From: Eubacterium sp.
Lineage (GTDB): Bacteria; Bacillota; Clostridia; Lachnospirales; Lachnospiraceae
Direction: 5' to 3'
Length of the DNA: 64,000 bases
Assembly: GCA_017634555.1 (NCBI GenBank)
Contig: JAGBNF010000011.1
Location: 104,153 to 168,152, forward strand
A program made the translations under genes and the position numbers. Shown here piece by piece: positions 24,906-33,954 of the stretch (within the stretch, counting starts at the first letter, position 1; each line of letters starts with the position of its first letter). A model generated the notes under the pieces. It worked only from the letters and a program-made list of their open reading frames with translations, searched no databases and was not told where the DNA came from.

Positions 24906-26065
24906 ACGACAACCTTCTTAAGGAAAGATATTTTCTTATATCCCGTATAGTGATCATGGTTCTGCTTGGCTTGTACGGAATAATAGAAATGGAAAAAGCA
25001 ACAGGAGTATCTGCAGAGATACTCCTGCTTATTTCGTTGTTTGTATCTATGATCTGTCTGAAGGAATTTACTGAAGGAAAGAAGAAGCTGATCTTTATTG
25101 CTGCAGCGGCGGCTGCCTATATTCTGCTTTTATATCTCGGTGGGATCAGTTTCAGCATGTTGGGAGTATTTATATACTATGAGCTTCTGTTATGCCTTAA
25201 GGCCACCAGGTTTTGGTATTTTCTGATATATCTGGACGTTATCATAGAAAGGTTTTTCCTTGCCAGAGTCCTGGAGGAGGAGCCGATGGAACTTATAATA
25301 CAGCTTATCATACTCACATTTATGCTTGTATTTTATGTGCAGCATGAATTCGTTGTTACGGATTATGAGAAGCAGATGATGCAGGAAACACGCACTCAGC
25401 AGGATCTGAAAAGAGATATGCGTATTCAGGAATCCACTACCAGAGAGCAGATGAAGAAGAATATACTTATGTCGGAGAATAAGATTCTGGAAGATAGAGC
25501 TGCTCTTTCGCAGACACTTCATGATAAGCTGGGACATAATATCAACGGTTCCATCTATCAGCTTGAAGCGGTCAAGGTATTAATGGATAAGGAGCCGGAG
25601 AAGGCCCGCAGCATGGCACAGGCGGTTATTGATCAGCTTAGAACGGGAATGGATGAGATACGTGCCATCCTCAGAAAAGAGCGGCCGGAGAAGAAGCAGA
25701 TGGCACTGCTTCAGCTTTATGAGCTCTGTGAAGACTGCAACAATAAGGGCGTAGAGGCTGAGCTTTCAAATGAGGGAGATATATCAAGGGTTCCCGATCA
25801 TATGTGGGAGGTAATCCTGGACAATACATTTGAAGCAGTGACCAATTCCATGAAATATTCGAAATGTACCCGTATAGATATAAGTATTATAGTACTAAAT
25901 AAGATGGTGAAATGTACCGTTACGGATGATGGCGTTGGCTGTCCGAAAATAGATGACGGAATGGGAATCTCAGGAATGAGGCAGAGAGTAAGAGCTGCCG
26001 GCGGATCTATCGATTTTGAGACAGAAGTGGGCTTCAAGGTAAGCATGCTGCTGCCGCTGGAGTAA
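24890..26065 (+). CDS. NarL-type sensor histidine kinase (HisKA_3)
   Basis: GTG 24890 is chosen because AAGGAG lies six bases upstream, inside the end of the permease gene. The roughly 391-residue kinase has about five membrane helices in the first 150 residues with short loops, then a coiled segment and the HisKA_3 phospho-acceptor (LSQTLHDKLGHNINGSIYQLE). An ATPase domain with LDNTFEAVTNSMKYS and a short GMGISGMRQRV G box follows. Kinases with almost no extracellular domain beside ABC-2 exporters typically sense membrane stress or the transporter itself. Confidence 0.9.
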   Translation: MGSFINDNLLKERYFLISRIVIMVLLGLYGIIEMEKATGVSAEILLLISLFVSMICLKEFTEGKKKLIFIAAAAAAYILLLYLGGISFSMLGVFIYYELLLCLKATRFWYFLIYLDVIIERFFLARVLEEEPMELIIQLIILTFMLVFYVQHEFVVTDYEKQMMQETRTQQDLKRDMRIQESTTREQMKKNILMSENKILEDRAALSQTLHDKLGHNINGSIYQLEAVKVLMDKEPEKARSMAQAVIDQLRTGMDEIRAILRKERPEKKQMALLQLYELCEDCNNKGVEAELSNEGDISRVPDHMWEVILDNTFEAVTNSMKYSKCTRIDISIIVLNKMVKCTVTDDGVGCPKIDDGMGISGMRQRVRAAGGSIDFETEVGFKVSMLLPLE

Positions 26066-26072
26066 TGTTAAT

Positions 26073-26085
26073 GGTGCCAGGCACC
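26073..26085 (+). repeat. Short perfect palindrome GGTGCC-A-GGCACC
   Basis: A 6-bp perfect stem with a single central base sits between the kinase and regulator genes, followed by GTGAAAAAAGTGTG. The string GAAAAAAGTGTGG occurs again after the first NifH-like gene near 36842. It could be a small dispersed repeat; this window alone cannot show that. Confidence 0.35.
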
Positions 26086-26118
26086 GTGAAAAAAGTGTGA
26101 TACCGGAAAGGCTGATAT

Positions 26119-26772
26119 ATGGATAAGATAAAAGTAATAATTGCAGATGACAGCGATTTCGTAAGAGACGGAATGAAGATAATCCTGGATGTGGATGATG
26201 ATTTCGAAGTGCTGGGTGCGGCTGCAAACGGCCGAGAGGCGATAGAGCTGGCTGAAAAGAATAAGCCGGATATATTCCTTATGGATATTCAGATGCCTGA
26301 GATGGACGGGATCGAGGCAACTAAGTATATCGTAGAGCATGGTCTCGGAAAGGTTCTGATACTGACCACATTTGACGATGACGATCTGGTTCAACAGGCT
26401 CTCCAGAACGGGGCTAAGGGATATCTGATAAAGAATCATACACCGGAGCATCTGAAGCAGATGATACGTTCTGTATATAACGGAACAGGCGTAATGGAGG
26501 AAAGCATTCTGGAGTCTCTTGCAGGAAAAGCCGGTTCAGGTGACGGAAGCGGAGCCGACAGCGCAGCGACAGGCTTTGATGCAGAAGGCTATTCCGAAAG
26601 GGAGCTTGATATAGTAAAGGCTGTGGCTGAAGGCCTATCCAACAAGGAGATAGCGGCAAAGCTCTTTATCTCTGAGGGAACGGTAAAGAACTATATTACA
26701 AATATTCTCGCAAAAGAAAACCTTTCACATCGCACGGCTCTTGCGGTATACTATCTGACAGGTAAAAAGTAA
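26119..26772 (+). CDS. NarL/FixJ-family response regulator
   Basis: The 217-residue protein has a receiver domain with IADDSDFVRDG (acidic pocket), the phospho-acceptor aspartate in DIFLMDIQMPEMDG and the lysine in GYLIKNH. A LuxR-type helix-turn-helix follows at about residues 155-215 (YSERELDIVKAVAEGLSNKEIAAKLFISEGTVKNYI). A glycine- and serine-rich linker separates the two. It should be phosphorylated by the kinase encoded just upstream and bind inverted repeats, with the palindrome at 21655 as the best candidate. HydF follows 38 bases later. Confidence 0.92.
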   Translation: MDKIKVIIADDSDFVRDGMKIILDVDDDFEVLGAAANGREAIELAEKNKPDIFLMDIQMPEMDGIEATKYIVEHGLGKVLILTTFDDDDLVQQALQNGAKGYLIKNHTPEHLKQMIRSVYNGTGVMEESILESLAGKAGSGDGSGADSAATGFDAEGYSERELDIVKAVAEGLSNKEIAAKLFISEGTVKNYITNILAKENLSHRTALAVYYLTGKK

Positions 26773-26810
26773 ACAGGCATATAAGCAGATAGTTGCAAAG
26801 GAGTTTTGAC

Positions 26811-28049
26811 ATGAGCCTTAATGATACACCTTCAGGCGAGCGCCTGAGAATCAGTTTTTTTGGAAAGAGAAATGCGGGTAAGTCCAGCCTTGTAAATGCA
26901 ATTACAGGTCAGGAGCTGGCTGTAGTTTCGGATACTCTTGGAACCACTACAGATCCGGTATCCAAGGCAATGGAGCTGCTTCCGCTGGGACCGGTTGTTA
27001 TTACAGACACTCCGGGCTTTGATGACTCGGGAGAGCTGGGAGAGCTGAGAGTCAGAAAGACCAAGCAGATCCTCAATAAAACAGATATTGCAGTTCTTGT
27101 TACGGATGCTTCAAGAGAGCTTGATGCAACAGAGCAGGAGCTTATCGATATTTTTAAGAATAAGAATATTCCATACGTGGTTGTAAAGAATAAGATGGAT
27201 CTCGTAAAGGAGATCTCCGGTCAGGGAAATGCAGCAGGTGAAAACGGGGCTGCCGGAGTGATCTATGTCAGCGCAACCGAGAAGACAAACATTTATGAAC
27301 TTAAGGAGCTTATAGGAAAAAGCGTAAATATGGACGGACCTACTGTTCGTCTTGTGGGAGATATTATCGAGCCTGAGCAGATGATAGTTCTTGTCATCCC
27401 TATCGATGAGTCTGCTCCGAAGGGAAGACTTATCCTTCCTCAGCAGCAGGCAATAAGGGATATACTTGAGTCAGGCGCATACTCCATTTCCACAAGAGAG
27501 ACAGAGCTTGCAGATCTGCTTGAGAAGATGAACCCGAAGCCGGATCTGGTTATTACAGACAGCCAGGCTTTCGAACTTGTAAGCAGTATTGTTCCTGAGG
27601 ATATACGCCTTACATCCTTCTCGATCCTTATGGCAAGATATAAGGGCTTCCTCGATACCGCGGTTATGGGAGCCAAGGCAATCTCAGAGCTTAAGGACGG
27701 AGATAAGGTTCTCATCAGTGAGGGCTGCACTCATCACAGACAGTGCAACGATATCGGAACAGTGAAGCTGCCTCGTTTCCTGAAGCAGAAGACAGGTAAA
27801 GAGATAGAGATAATAACATCCTCTGGAACCGAATTCCCTGAGGATCTGTCTGAGTACAGTCTCATAATCCATTGCGGCGGATGTATGCTTACATCACGTG
27901 AGATGGTATATCGTATGAAATGTGCGGAAGACGCAGGAATTCCATTTACAAACTATGGAGTTGCCATCGCATATATGAAGGGCATCCTTCCGAGAAGCCT
28001 CGAGGTATTCCCGGAACTTCTTGAGAAGCTGGAAAATTCAGCAGAGTAA
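26811..28049 (+). CDS. hydF: [FeFe]-hydrogenase maturation GTPase HydF
   Basis: ATG 26811 has AAAGGAG upstream; the in-frame TTG 26793 overlaps that site. The roughly 412-residue protein begins with a TrmE/Era-like GTPase domain (G1 GKRNAGKSS, G3 DTPG, G4 KNKMD). It continues with a dimerisation domain and a C-terminal cluster-binding domain containing HHRQCND and the later CGGCM. This is the HydF pattern CxHx(46-53)HCxxC in a close form (EGCTHH then IHCGGC). HydF is the scaffold that carries the 2Fe precursor made by HydE and HydG and delivers it to the hydrogenase. It follows the response regulator by 38 bases, an unusual partner, and is closed by a strong terminator. Confidence 0.95.
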   Translation: MSLNDTPSGERLRISFFGKRNAGKSSLVNAITGQELAVVSDTLGTTTDPVSKAMELLPLGPVVITDTPGFDDSGELGELRVRKTKQILNKTDIAVLVTDASRELDATEQELIDIFKNKNIPYVVVKNKMDLVKEISGQGNAAGENGAAGVIYVSATEKTNIYELKELIGKSVNMDGPTVRLVGDIIEPEQMIVLVIPIDESAPKGRLILPQQQAIRDILESGAYSISTRETELADLLEKMNPKPDLVITDSQAFELVSSIVPEDIRLTSFSILMARYKGFLDTAVMGAKAISELKDGDKVLISEGCTHHRQCNDIGTVKLPRFLKQKTGKEIEIITSSGTEFPEDLSEYSLIIHCGGCMLTSREMVYRMKCAEDAGIPFTNYGVAIAYMKGILPRSLEVFPELLEKLENSAE

Positions 28050-28085
28050 AGTAAGAGTAATAAATCGAATAGCTATGTATCAAAA

Positions 28086-28126
28086 AACGGCAATCGGATC
28101 ATCTATGTATGAATCCGATTGCCGTT
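28086..28126. terminator. Bidirectional terminator between hydF and the dlt-like operon
   Basis: AACGGCAATCGGAT and ATCCGATTGCCGTT form a perfect 14-bp stem with T-rich flanks on both sides. It lies between convergent genes and can serve both. Confidence 0.92.
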
Positions 28127-28137
28127 ATAATTTTGGT

Positions 28138-28365
28138 CTATTCGTCCATCAGTCTTTCGATCATTTCCCACAGGGATTCTGCGGAATTGAAGTTATCAGG
28201 AATCAGCTCAGCAGGGGAAACAACAATATCGTATTCCTCCTCGATTGCCTGAACGAGTGAGATGATAGCGAATGAATCAAGTATGTTATCATCAACGAGT
28301 GTTGTACAGTTTTCAACATCCTCACCCGGAATTATCTCTTCAAGAATCTCCAATAATCTGTCCAT
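28138..28365 (-). CDS. Acyl/aminoacyl carrier protein (DltC-like)
   Basis: The start at 28365 (MDRLLEILEEIIPG) has AAGGAG upstream; a longer open frame to 28422 has no such site. The 75-residue, very acidic, helical protein has the phosphopantetheine attachment serine in DDNILDSFAIISLV, as in acyl and D-alanyl carrier proteins. It is the last gene of a five-gene minus-strand operon. Its likely role is to carry an amino acid thioester made by the adenylation enzyme at 29698. Confidence 0.9.
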   Translation of the reverse strand: MDRLLEILEEIIPGEDVENCTTLVDDNILDSFAIISLVQAIEEEYDIVVSPAELIPDNFNSAESLWEMIERLMDE

Positions 28366-28433
28366 AGATTTTCTCCTTTTTAAATTCATTAAATACTTTT
28401 TCACCAGATGACGGAGCATCATGCGTTAAGCGT

Positions 28434-29675
28434 TTATGATACTACAGCGCTGCCGTCGTTTATCGGATTAGTCTCCATATGATCTCTGACAAGTCTTATA
28501 TTTCCTTCGGTATCTCTTATCAGGATTGCAGGAAGGTCACGGCTCAGGAAAAGAGCTATACCTTCGGTCAGTGCATAAGCTCCCGTCAGATCAAAGGAAA
28601 GTACATCACCTTTACAGAGATGAGGAAGTACGGCCTTTCTCACAAGAATGTCATTTACCGAACATAGAGATCCGGCAAGTACATATTCTTCGGTTTCCGT
28701 GTCGGAACTGTCTGAAGCAGAATTATCTGATGCACCGGGATTATCATCCTTCGGAATGACGTTTATATAAGGAACTTTCATTCCCGCCATGCTTCCGTAA
28801 TAGGTTATCTGATGAATACCGCCCTCAAGTATAGCATAATTTGTTCCAAATGTGGATTTAATATCTGCAACACCGGTATAATACTTCGCCGAAGGTGCGG
28901 CGATGAAGCGGCCGTATTCAAATGTGATATCATCGAAGACTTCTCTGATGCCGCTTTCCTCAACCAGCGCTGCCAGGCCGTCCAGCTGCTGTTCAGCATT
29001 TATAAGCTCGGCTTTACGTCCGTCGGTTTCTCCGGTACTGAAGTAATCTGTTCCGATTCCCGGTCCGAATTCGAGAGAAAATCGCTGTCCGAATTTTTCG
29101 GAAAGCTCCTTACCGTAGGAAGCAAGCTCTGTCAGCTCGGAGCCGATCCTCTTCAGATTCTTCTGTGTTCCCGAGAAGAAATGTATTCCTAAAAGCTTCA
29201 GGTTAGCGGATGCATTTACTGCTGCGATCAGCTTCTCGAGAGTCTCCTTATCCACGCCGAACTGATTGCCTGAAGAAAGACGGATATAGCATTCTAGTAT
29301 GACTTCCTTCTCGGCAGCTTCATTATCAAGAATGTTGAACTGTTCTTCGGATTCGATGGTATAAGCACCCTTGCCCATGCCCAGCTCAAGTATTCTTTTT
29401 ATACTTTCATTTGTTTTATTTACACCCGAAACAAGAAGCTTTTCCGGAGCTGCTCCCTGTCTTATACATATCTCATATTCGCCCGGAGAACAGACCTCAA
29501 GTCTGTCGGTCATTTCCGAGAGAGTTCCCGCAAGAACGGGAGCGGCCTTAAGAGCAAAGCAGAGTCCGATTCCCGGAAGCTTGGCTCTCATCAGCGCAGT
29601 ACGTTCCTTCAGCTGAGACTCATCATAGAGATAGAAAGGTGTTTTATATTTTTCGATTATCGCTTTTTCGTTCAC
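28434..29675 (-). CDS. Fold-type III PLP decarboxylase (DapDC/BtrK-like)
   Basis: Of two GTG candidates at 29684 and 29675, the second has AAAAGGG at a proper eight-base distance. The roughly 413-residue protein has the alanine-racemase-like barrel with the PLP lysine in CFALKAAP, the histidine segment LLGIHFFSGTQ, the phosphate loop FGPGIG, and EYGRFIAAPSA. The second-subunit cysteine motif reads CSVNDIL rather than the CESGD of diaminopimelate decarboxylase, and TGAYA is present. In the butirosin pathway a relative (BtrK) decarboxylates glutamate while it is bound to a carrier protein. Its place between a carrier protein and an adenylation enzyme suggests the same here. The substrate is not proven. 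Confidence 0.82.
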   Translation of the reverse strand: MNEKAIIEKYKTPFYLYDESQLKERTALMRAKLPGIGLCFALKAAPVLAGTLSEMTDRLEVCSPGEYEICIRQGAAPEKLLVSGVNKTNESIKRILELGMGKGAYTIESEEQFNILDNEAAEKEVILECYIRLSSGNQFGVDKETLEKLIAAVNASANLKLLGIHFFSGTQKNLKRIGSELTELASYGKELSEKFGQRFSLEFGPGIGTDYFSTGETDGRKAELINAEQQLDGLAALVEESGIREVFDDITFEYGRFIAAPSAKYYTGVADIKSTFGTNYAILEGGIHQITYYGSMAGMKVPYINVIPKDDNPGASDNSASDSSDTETEEYVLAGSLCSVNDILVRKAVLPHLCKGDVLSFDLTGAYALTEGIALFLSRDLPAILIRDTEGNIRLVRDHMETNPINDGSAVVS

Positions 29676-29697
29676 AACATTCACCCTTTTATAAATG

Positions 29698-31239
29698 TCA
29701 TTTCTTTGCAGCTATGAGACTCCTCAGATTATTTCTGTCAATCTTTCCGTTCTTTGTAAGAGGAAGCTCATCTATAAATTTATAAATATTCGGAAGCATA
29801 TATTCCGGAAGAATCTTCTTCAGTCCTTCCACGATAGCCTTCTTATCATTTGATCCGGTACAGAATGCGATTATCCTGTAACGGGTTTCGTCATAGAGAC
29901 AGCAGGCCTGCTGCAGCTCAGGAAGACTGTTCAGTGCGCGTTCTATTTCTTCAAGCTCGATTCTGTGTCCGTTATGTTTTATCTGGAAATCCTTACGTCC
30001 CGCAAAGTAGAGCAGTCCGTCCTTCCAATATCCGAGGTCGCCAGTTTTATAGGTTCGTACCGGATTTCCGTCGCTCATTTTCATCTGAACGAAGGCGGTC
30101 GCAGTAACCTCAGGATTATTATAATAACCGAGAGCAAGCTCGTCGCCGCTGACACAGATCTCGCCGACTGTATTTTCGGAATCCACAGGAATTATCTCAC
30201 CTGCATCATTTATAAGGTTTACTGTCTTACCAGGAAATGTGCGGCCGGCCGGAAGTTTTCCTTCTACCGCATTATCACGGCTCACTCTATAATAGGATGA
30301 GTTGCAGGTTACCTCCGTCGGTCCGTAGAGATTTACGAATTCGGCATCCGGATAAACCTCCATCCAGTCACTGAGGTGTTTCGGCGGCATTTCCTCTCCG
30401 CTGAAAAGAACCTTGTTGATGCATGGCGGGATTTTATACATAAACTCATGCAGGCGGTTCAGCAGTACCAGTGCCGATACGGCCCATATGAGAGTAGTAA
30501 CCTTATGATCCTCCAGCATATCCATTACACCGTTCGGAAGACGGAAATATGAGGTCGGTATTATCACCATGGAAGCACCGAGCTTCATACAGCTGTAGAT
30601 ATCCTTCACTGATACGTCGAAATCGAAAGGAGCCTGATTACCGATCACATCTTCTTCGGTGATGCCGAACATTTCGGTAAAGCTGTCGATGAAGCTTATG
30701 ACCGAAGCGTGTCCCACCAGTACGCCCTTCGGAACTCCGGTGGATCCGGATGTAAAGTTGCAGTAAAGAGGAGCCGTCGGTGACTGTGTGAGTCTTATAT
30801 CATTAAGGACAGTCTGTACCTCGGCAGAATCAGGATCAGTTGCAATGGCTGATTCTCTTAAATCCGATCCTATAAGAACCTGTCCGGTGAAGCCCGATTC
30901 ATTCAGCTTATCAGTATATTCTTCAGTAGTGATGACAACCTCTGTCTTCAGTACCGAAAGGATGTTCTTGATTCTTTCAACCGGAAAGTCGGGATCGATA
31001 AGGCTGTAGAAGCCGCCCGCATATACGGTTCCGAAGAACATTTCAAGCGTTAAGACACTTTTCTTTATCATTACCGCAACGGGCTTATCACATTTCACAT
31101 GAGATGAGAGTATGTAGCCTGCAGACTTTGAGATTCTTAGTAATTCGCTATAGGTACAGCTCTCCTTATCATCCGTAACGGCTGTTTTTTCAGGAAGTCT
31201 CGCAGCAGAAGCCTCGAGATATTCGAGTACATTTTTCAT
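29698..31239 (-). CDS. Amino-acid adenylation enzyme (DltA-like)
   Basis: The 513-residue protein contains the standard adenylation core motifs in order: FTSGSTGVPKGV (A3), NLYGPTEV (A5), YKTGDLGYWKDG (A7), the hinge RKDFQIKHNGHRIELEEIE (A8) and the A10 lysine in LTKNGKIDR. It is a stand-alone domain without condensation or carrier parts, as in DltA (D-alanine activation). It would activate an amino acid with ATP and load the carrier protein at 28138. AAAGGTG precedes the ATG. The pocket residues cannot be read to a substrate here. Confidence 0.9.
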   Translation of the reverse strand: MKNVLEYLEASAARLPEKTAVTDDKESCTYSELLRISKSAGYILSSHVKCDKPVAVMIKKSVLTLEMFFGTVYAGGFYSLIDPDFPVERIKNILSVLKTEVVITTEEYTDKLNESGFTGQVLIGSDLRESAIATDPDSAEVQTVLNDIRLTQSPTAPLYCNFTSGSTGVPKGVLVGHASVISFIDSFTEMFGITEEDVIGNQAPFDFDVSVKDIYSCMKLGASMVIIPTSYFRLPNGVMDMLEDHKVTTLIWAVSALVLLNRLHEFMYKIPPCINKVLFSGEEMPPKHLSDWMEVYPDAEFVNLYGPTEVTCNSSYYRVSRDNAVEGKLPAGRTFPGKTVNLINDAGEIIPVDSENTVGEICVSGDELALGYYNNPEVTATAFVQMKMSDGNPVRTYKTGDLGYWKDGLLYFAGRKDFQIKHNGHRIELEEIERALNSLPELQQACCLYDETRYRIIAFCTGSNDKKAIVEGLKKILPEYMLPNIYKFIDELPLTKNGKIDRNNLRSLIAAKK

Positions 31240-31260
31240 AAATGTTCACCTTTCGGCAGA

Positions 31261-32163
31261 TTAAAAATCAAAATTGTCTTTAAGATATTCTATCATATAA
31301 ATCGAAATCTTTTCCGAACCGGAGGTGTTGATGTGATCACCGCCATCCAGAGAATCGGTTGCCCAGTCCAGCCCCAGCTCATCATTTAGAAGATTAAGGT
31401 CGAGATAGCTTATTCCCTTTGAATCCGCAAGAGCCTGCAGTGCATTGTGACGTCTGTAGTTATGGTTTGTAGGCGACGGGGCACTGACAAGAACAATCTC
31501 TGTGCCGTGCTCTCGGCAGAGGTCACATATCTTATCCATGTAGTATTCGTTGGTTTTGATTATCGGCTCTTTCTCATCGGTCGGGATCATATATTCACCG
31601 CCGGTATACGGATCAACCTCGGGACGGGTATCGAAGCCTCTGTAATGTGACAGCGGCTCCGCAGTCTTAACTCCGCTCAGCTCCTTCCAGGAATTGTGAT
31701 ACCTGAATACCGGAAATGTATGGAACATTACCGAATTAAAGGAGTGAAGAGTTTCCTTTGCGTCACCTGAGGTGGTGAAGAACATATTTCCCTCCAGAAG
31801 GATGACCTTAGGATTATGCACCTCGAGAAAATCCTCTACGGAATAGTATGCTTCGCTTACACGCTGGCCGGTCTGACCTACGATATAGGATGAAATGTTA
31901 CCTTCATCGAGAAGTATCCTTGGGGACAGGAGAACCACCGATTCACTGTCGCCGAATACGGCAACATCTATCGGGATATCCTTGTCGGCCATGGCTGATA
32001 CGAAGTAGGTATCCCTCTCGCCTGCACACTCCGGACGTCCCAGTCTTATGGGATCCATAAGGTATGATGTGAGCTTAAGGACTATGAAAAGAACTACAAG
32101 GAAGAGAAAAATCTCTATCCATCTTTTTAAGTTTTTGTTTTCGGATTTATCAGAAGCCTGCAT
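31261..32163 (-). CDS. SGNH-like membrane-anchored protein (DltD/AlgJ-like)
   Basis: The 300-residue protein has one N-terminal membrane anchor (about residues 17-37). An extracellular domain follows with SGNH-hydrolase landmarks: block I as VAVFGDSES (nucleophile serine) and block V as DGGDHINTSG (Asp/His pair). It would work outside the membrane with the MBOAT protein, as DltD does with DltB or AlgJ/AlgX with AlgI. Its first 14 bases overlap the MBOAT gene end, and GGAGGTGG lies upstream, so the two are coupled. Confidence 0.85.
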   Translation of the reverse strand: MQASDKSENKNLKRWIEIFLFLVVLFIVLKLTSYLMDPIRLGRPECAGERDTYFVSAMADKDIPIDVAVFGDSESVVLLSPRILLDEGNISSYIVGQTGQRVSEAYYSVEDFLEVHNPKVILLEGNMFFTTSGDAKETLHSFNSVMFHTFPVFRYHNSWKELSGVKTAEPLSHYRGFDTRPEVDPYTGGEYMIPTDEKEPIIKTNEYYMDKICDLCREHGTEIVLVSAPSPTNHNYRRHNALQALADSKGISYLDLNLLNDELGLDWATDSLDGGDHINTSGSEKISIYMIEYLKDNFDF

Positions 32164-33790
32164 AGATCATATCCACCTCCTCAAATCCCGGTCCGTAAAG
32201 ACCGAATATTAAGAGAACCATGATAAGCCCCAGTGTAAGTCCCCATCTGAGGAGAAGAGGCCTGCGAAGCAGTTCTCCTGTAATATCTACTCCTCGTTCC
32301 TTGATAACGCTGACAACTATGACAACCATGAGCATGATGAAAACCACTGCCCAGTCAGCAATGTCGAGGCCCCAGCCAAGAGCAGTTCCGTTCCAGAATA
32401 TGGACGGATTAAAGCGCCTAAATATATTACCGAACATTATAAATCCGTCCTTCAGTGTGTTTGCACGGAAGAACAGCTCGCCGGCGAAGATTACGATCCA
32501 GGTTCTGAGGATGCGTGTTATCTCAACGCCTGCGCTTTTTCTTGTAAGCTTAAGCTTCTCAAGACATTTATCTCCCAGAGGCTCAAAAATGAGCTCTGTT
32601 AATATCACAACAAAATAGAATACACCGTAGAATATATAGGTCCACTTCGGTCCGTGCCAGAGTCCGTTACATAACCATACCGGCAGAAGTGCCATGGCGC
32701 TTACCACCATTTTTGTCGGATGCTTGCTGAAACGTCCTTTAGCGAACTTACCCCATTTCTTGGCAAGAGAGCCGATGGATACAGGATAGAAAATATAGGT
32801 CTTAAACCATACACCCAGTGAGATATGCCATCTTCTCCAGAACTCGGATGCATTTCTTGCAAAGAAAGGCTGGCGGAAATTCTCCGGAAGTGCAATGCCA
32901 AATATTTTACTGCAGCCCAGTACCATATCGATACTTCCCGAAAAGTCCATGTATTCCATTACGGTAAAAAGAACCGCAGCGGCGATTACCTCGAAGCCGC
33001 GGATAGAGGAAGAGCTGTCGAAAAGAAGATTTACCGCAGGATAGAGTCTGTCTGCGATAACAAGCTTCTTCATGGCTCCCCAGATTATTCTGATATAACC
33101 CTGGATCACATTTTCCGGATCGATGGAGTCACCCTTGAAAAGGTCCTCATGAATATCGGTATATGCTGCGATAGGTCCTTCAACAATCGTAGGGAAAAAT
33201 GTGAGGAAAAGCAGCAGCTTCAGTGGATTCTTCTCAGCAGCCACCTTCTTCCAGTATACATCAACCATATAGCCGATGGCCTGCATGGAATAGAAGGATA
33301 TACCGAGCGGAAGCAGCAGGTTCTTAAGAGCAAATCGTTTTTCGCTGCCTGCGGCTTCAAAGATATGATTTACATTTTCAATAAAGAAATCGGAATATTT
33401 AAGATAAAGAAGCATACCGATCAGAGCCAGGATTCCGATAGTCAGGACAATCCTGCTCTTTTTTGTGTATGAATCTCTGATATCGGATTTCTCCTTACGT
33501 ATCTCATCCTTGGAACGGGGATTGCCCGAAGCATCCTCGGTGACCACGGACTTCACCTTCTCGGATTTTATTTTATCCAGCTTTTCGAGAAAGTGTCCTA
33601 TGAGAAATGTAACAGCCGTCGCCGCAGCGGGATACAGAAATATCCTTACGCCGATGGAGCTGTAGGTATAATAGTATGCCAAGGAAACCAGAAGCAGAAT
33701 AAACCATCTGATCTTCTTGGGAAATATCTGATATAGGAGTATTGTTCCCGGCAGAAATATAGCGCCGAAGGCAAGTTTATAATAAGCCAT
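32150..33790 (-). CDS. MBOAT-family O-acyltransferase (DltB/AlgI-like)
   Basis: The 546-residue protein has about eleven membrane helices. The MBOAT signatures include SFYSMQAIGYMVDVYW, the FWRRWHISLGVWFKTYIFYP block and the invariant histidine in NGLWHGPKW. A charged cytosolic loop (KLDKIKSEKVKSV and following) interrupts the N-terminal helices. This protein would take the group from the carrier thioester on the inner face and pass it to an extracellular polymer. It is the first gene of the operon, with an upstream TTCACA and TATAAT pair (16-base spacing) near 33830-33860. Confidence 0.92.
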   Translation of the reverse strand: MAYYKLAFGAIFLPGTILLYQIFPKKIRWFILLLVSLAYYYTYSSIGVRIFLYPAAATAVTFLIGHFLEKLDKIKSEKVKSVVTEDASGNPRSKDEIRKEKSDIRDSYTKKSRIVLTIGILALIGMLLYLKYSDFFIENVNHIFEAAGSEKRFALKNLLLPLGISFYSMQAIGYMVDVYWKKVAAEKNPLKLLLFLTFFPTIVEGPIAAYTDIHEDLFKGDSIDPENVIQGYIRIIWGAMKKLVIADRLYPAVNLLFDSSSSIRGFEVIAAAVLFTVMEYMDFSGSIDMVLGCSKIFGIALPENFRQPFFARNASEFWRRWHISLGVWFKTYIFYPVSIGSLAKKWGKFAKGRFSKHPTKMVVSAMALLPVWLCNGLWHGPKWTYIFYGVFYFVVILTELIFEPLGDKCLEKLKLTRKSAGVEITRILRTWIVIFAGELFFRANTLKDGFIMFGNIFRRFNPSIFWNGTALGWGLDIADWAVVFIMLMVVIVVSVIKERGVDITGELLRRPLLLRWGLTLGLIMVLLIFGLYGPGFEEVDMIYAGF

Positions 33791-33888
33791 TTTAGGAAGC
33801 TCCTCGGTTACATAGTAAAATTCGGGAACTATTATATCATAAAGAACAGCATTGTGAACAGCAGGCCTTTATTATAGGGTTTTCGTGT

Positions 33889-33917
33889 TTGACGCATATA
33901 TGGTGAAATGTTATCAT
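33889..33917 (+). promoter_or_regulatory. Promoter for the hydE operon
   Basis: TTGACG (33889-33894) and TATCAT (33912-33917) are separated by 17 bases, a strong sigma-A-like promoter. The leader to the hydE start is about 30 bases and shows no hairpin. Confidence 0.75.
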
Positions 33918-33954
33918 GACAGAAGAATTTTAACAATTTACGGGTAAACAAAAA

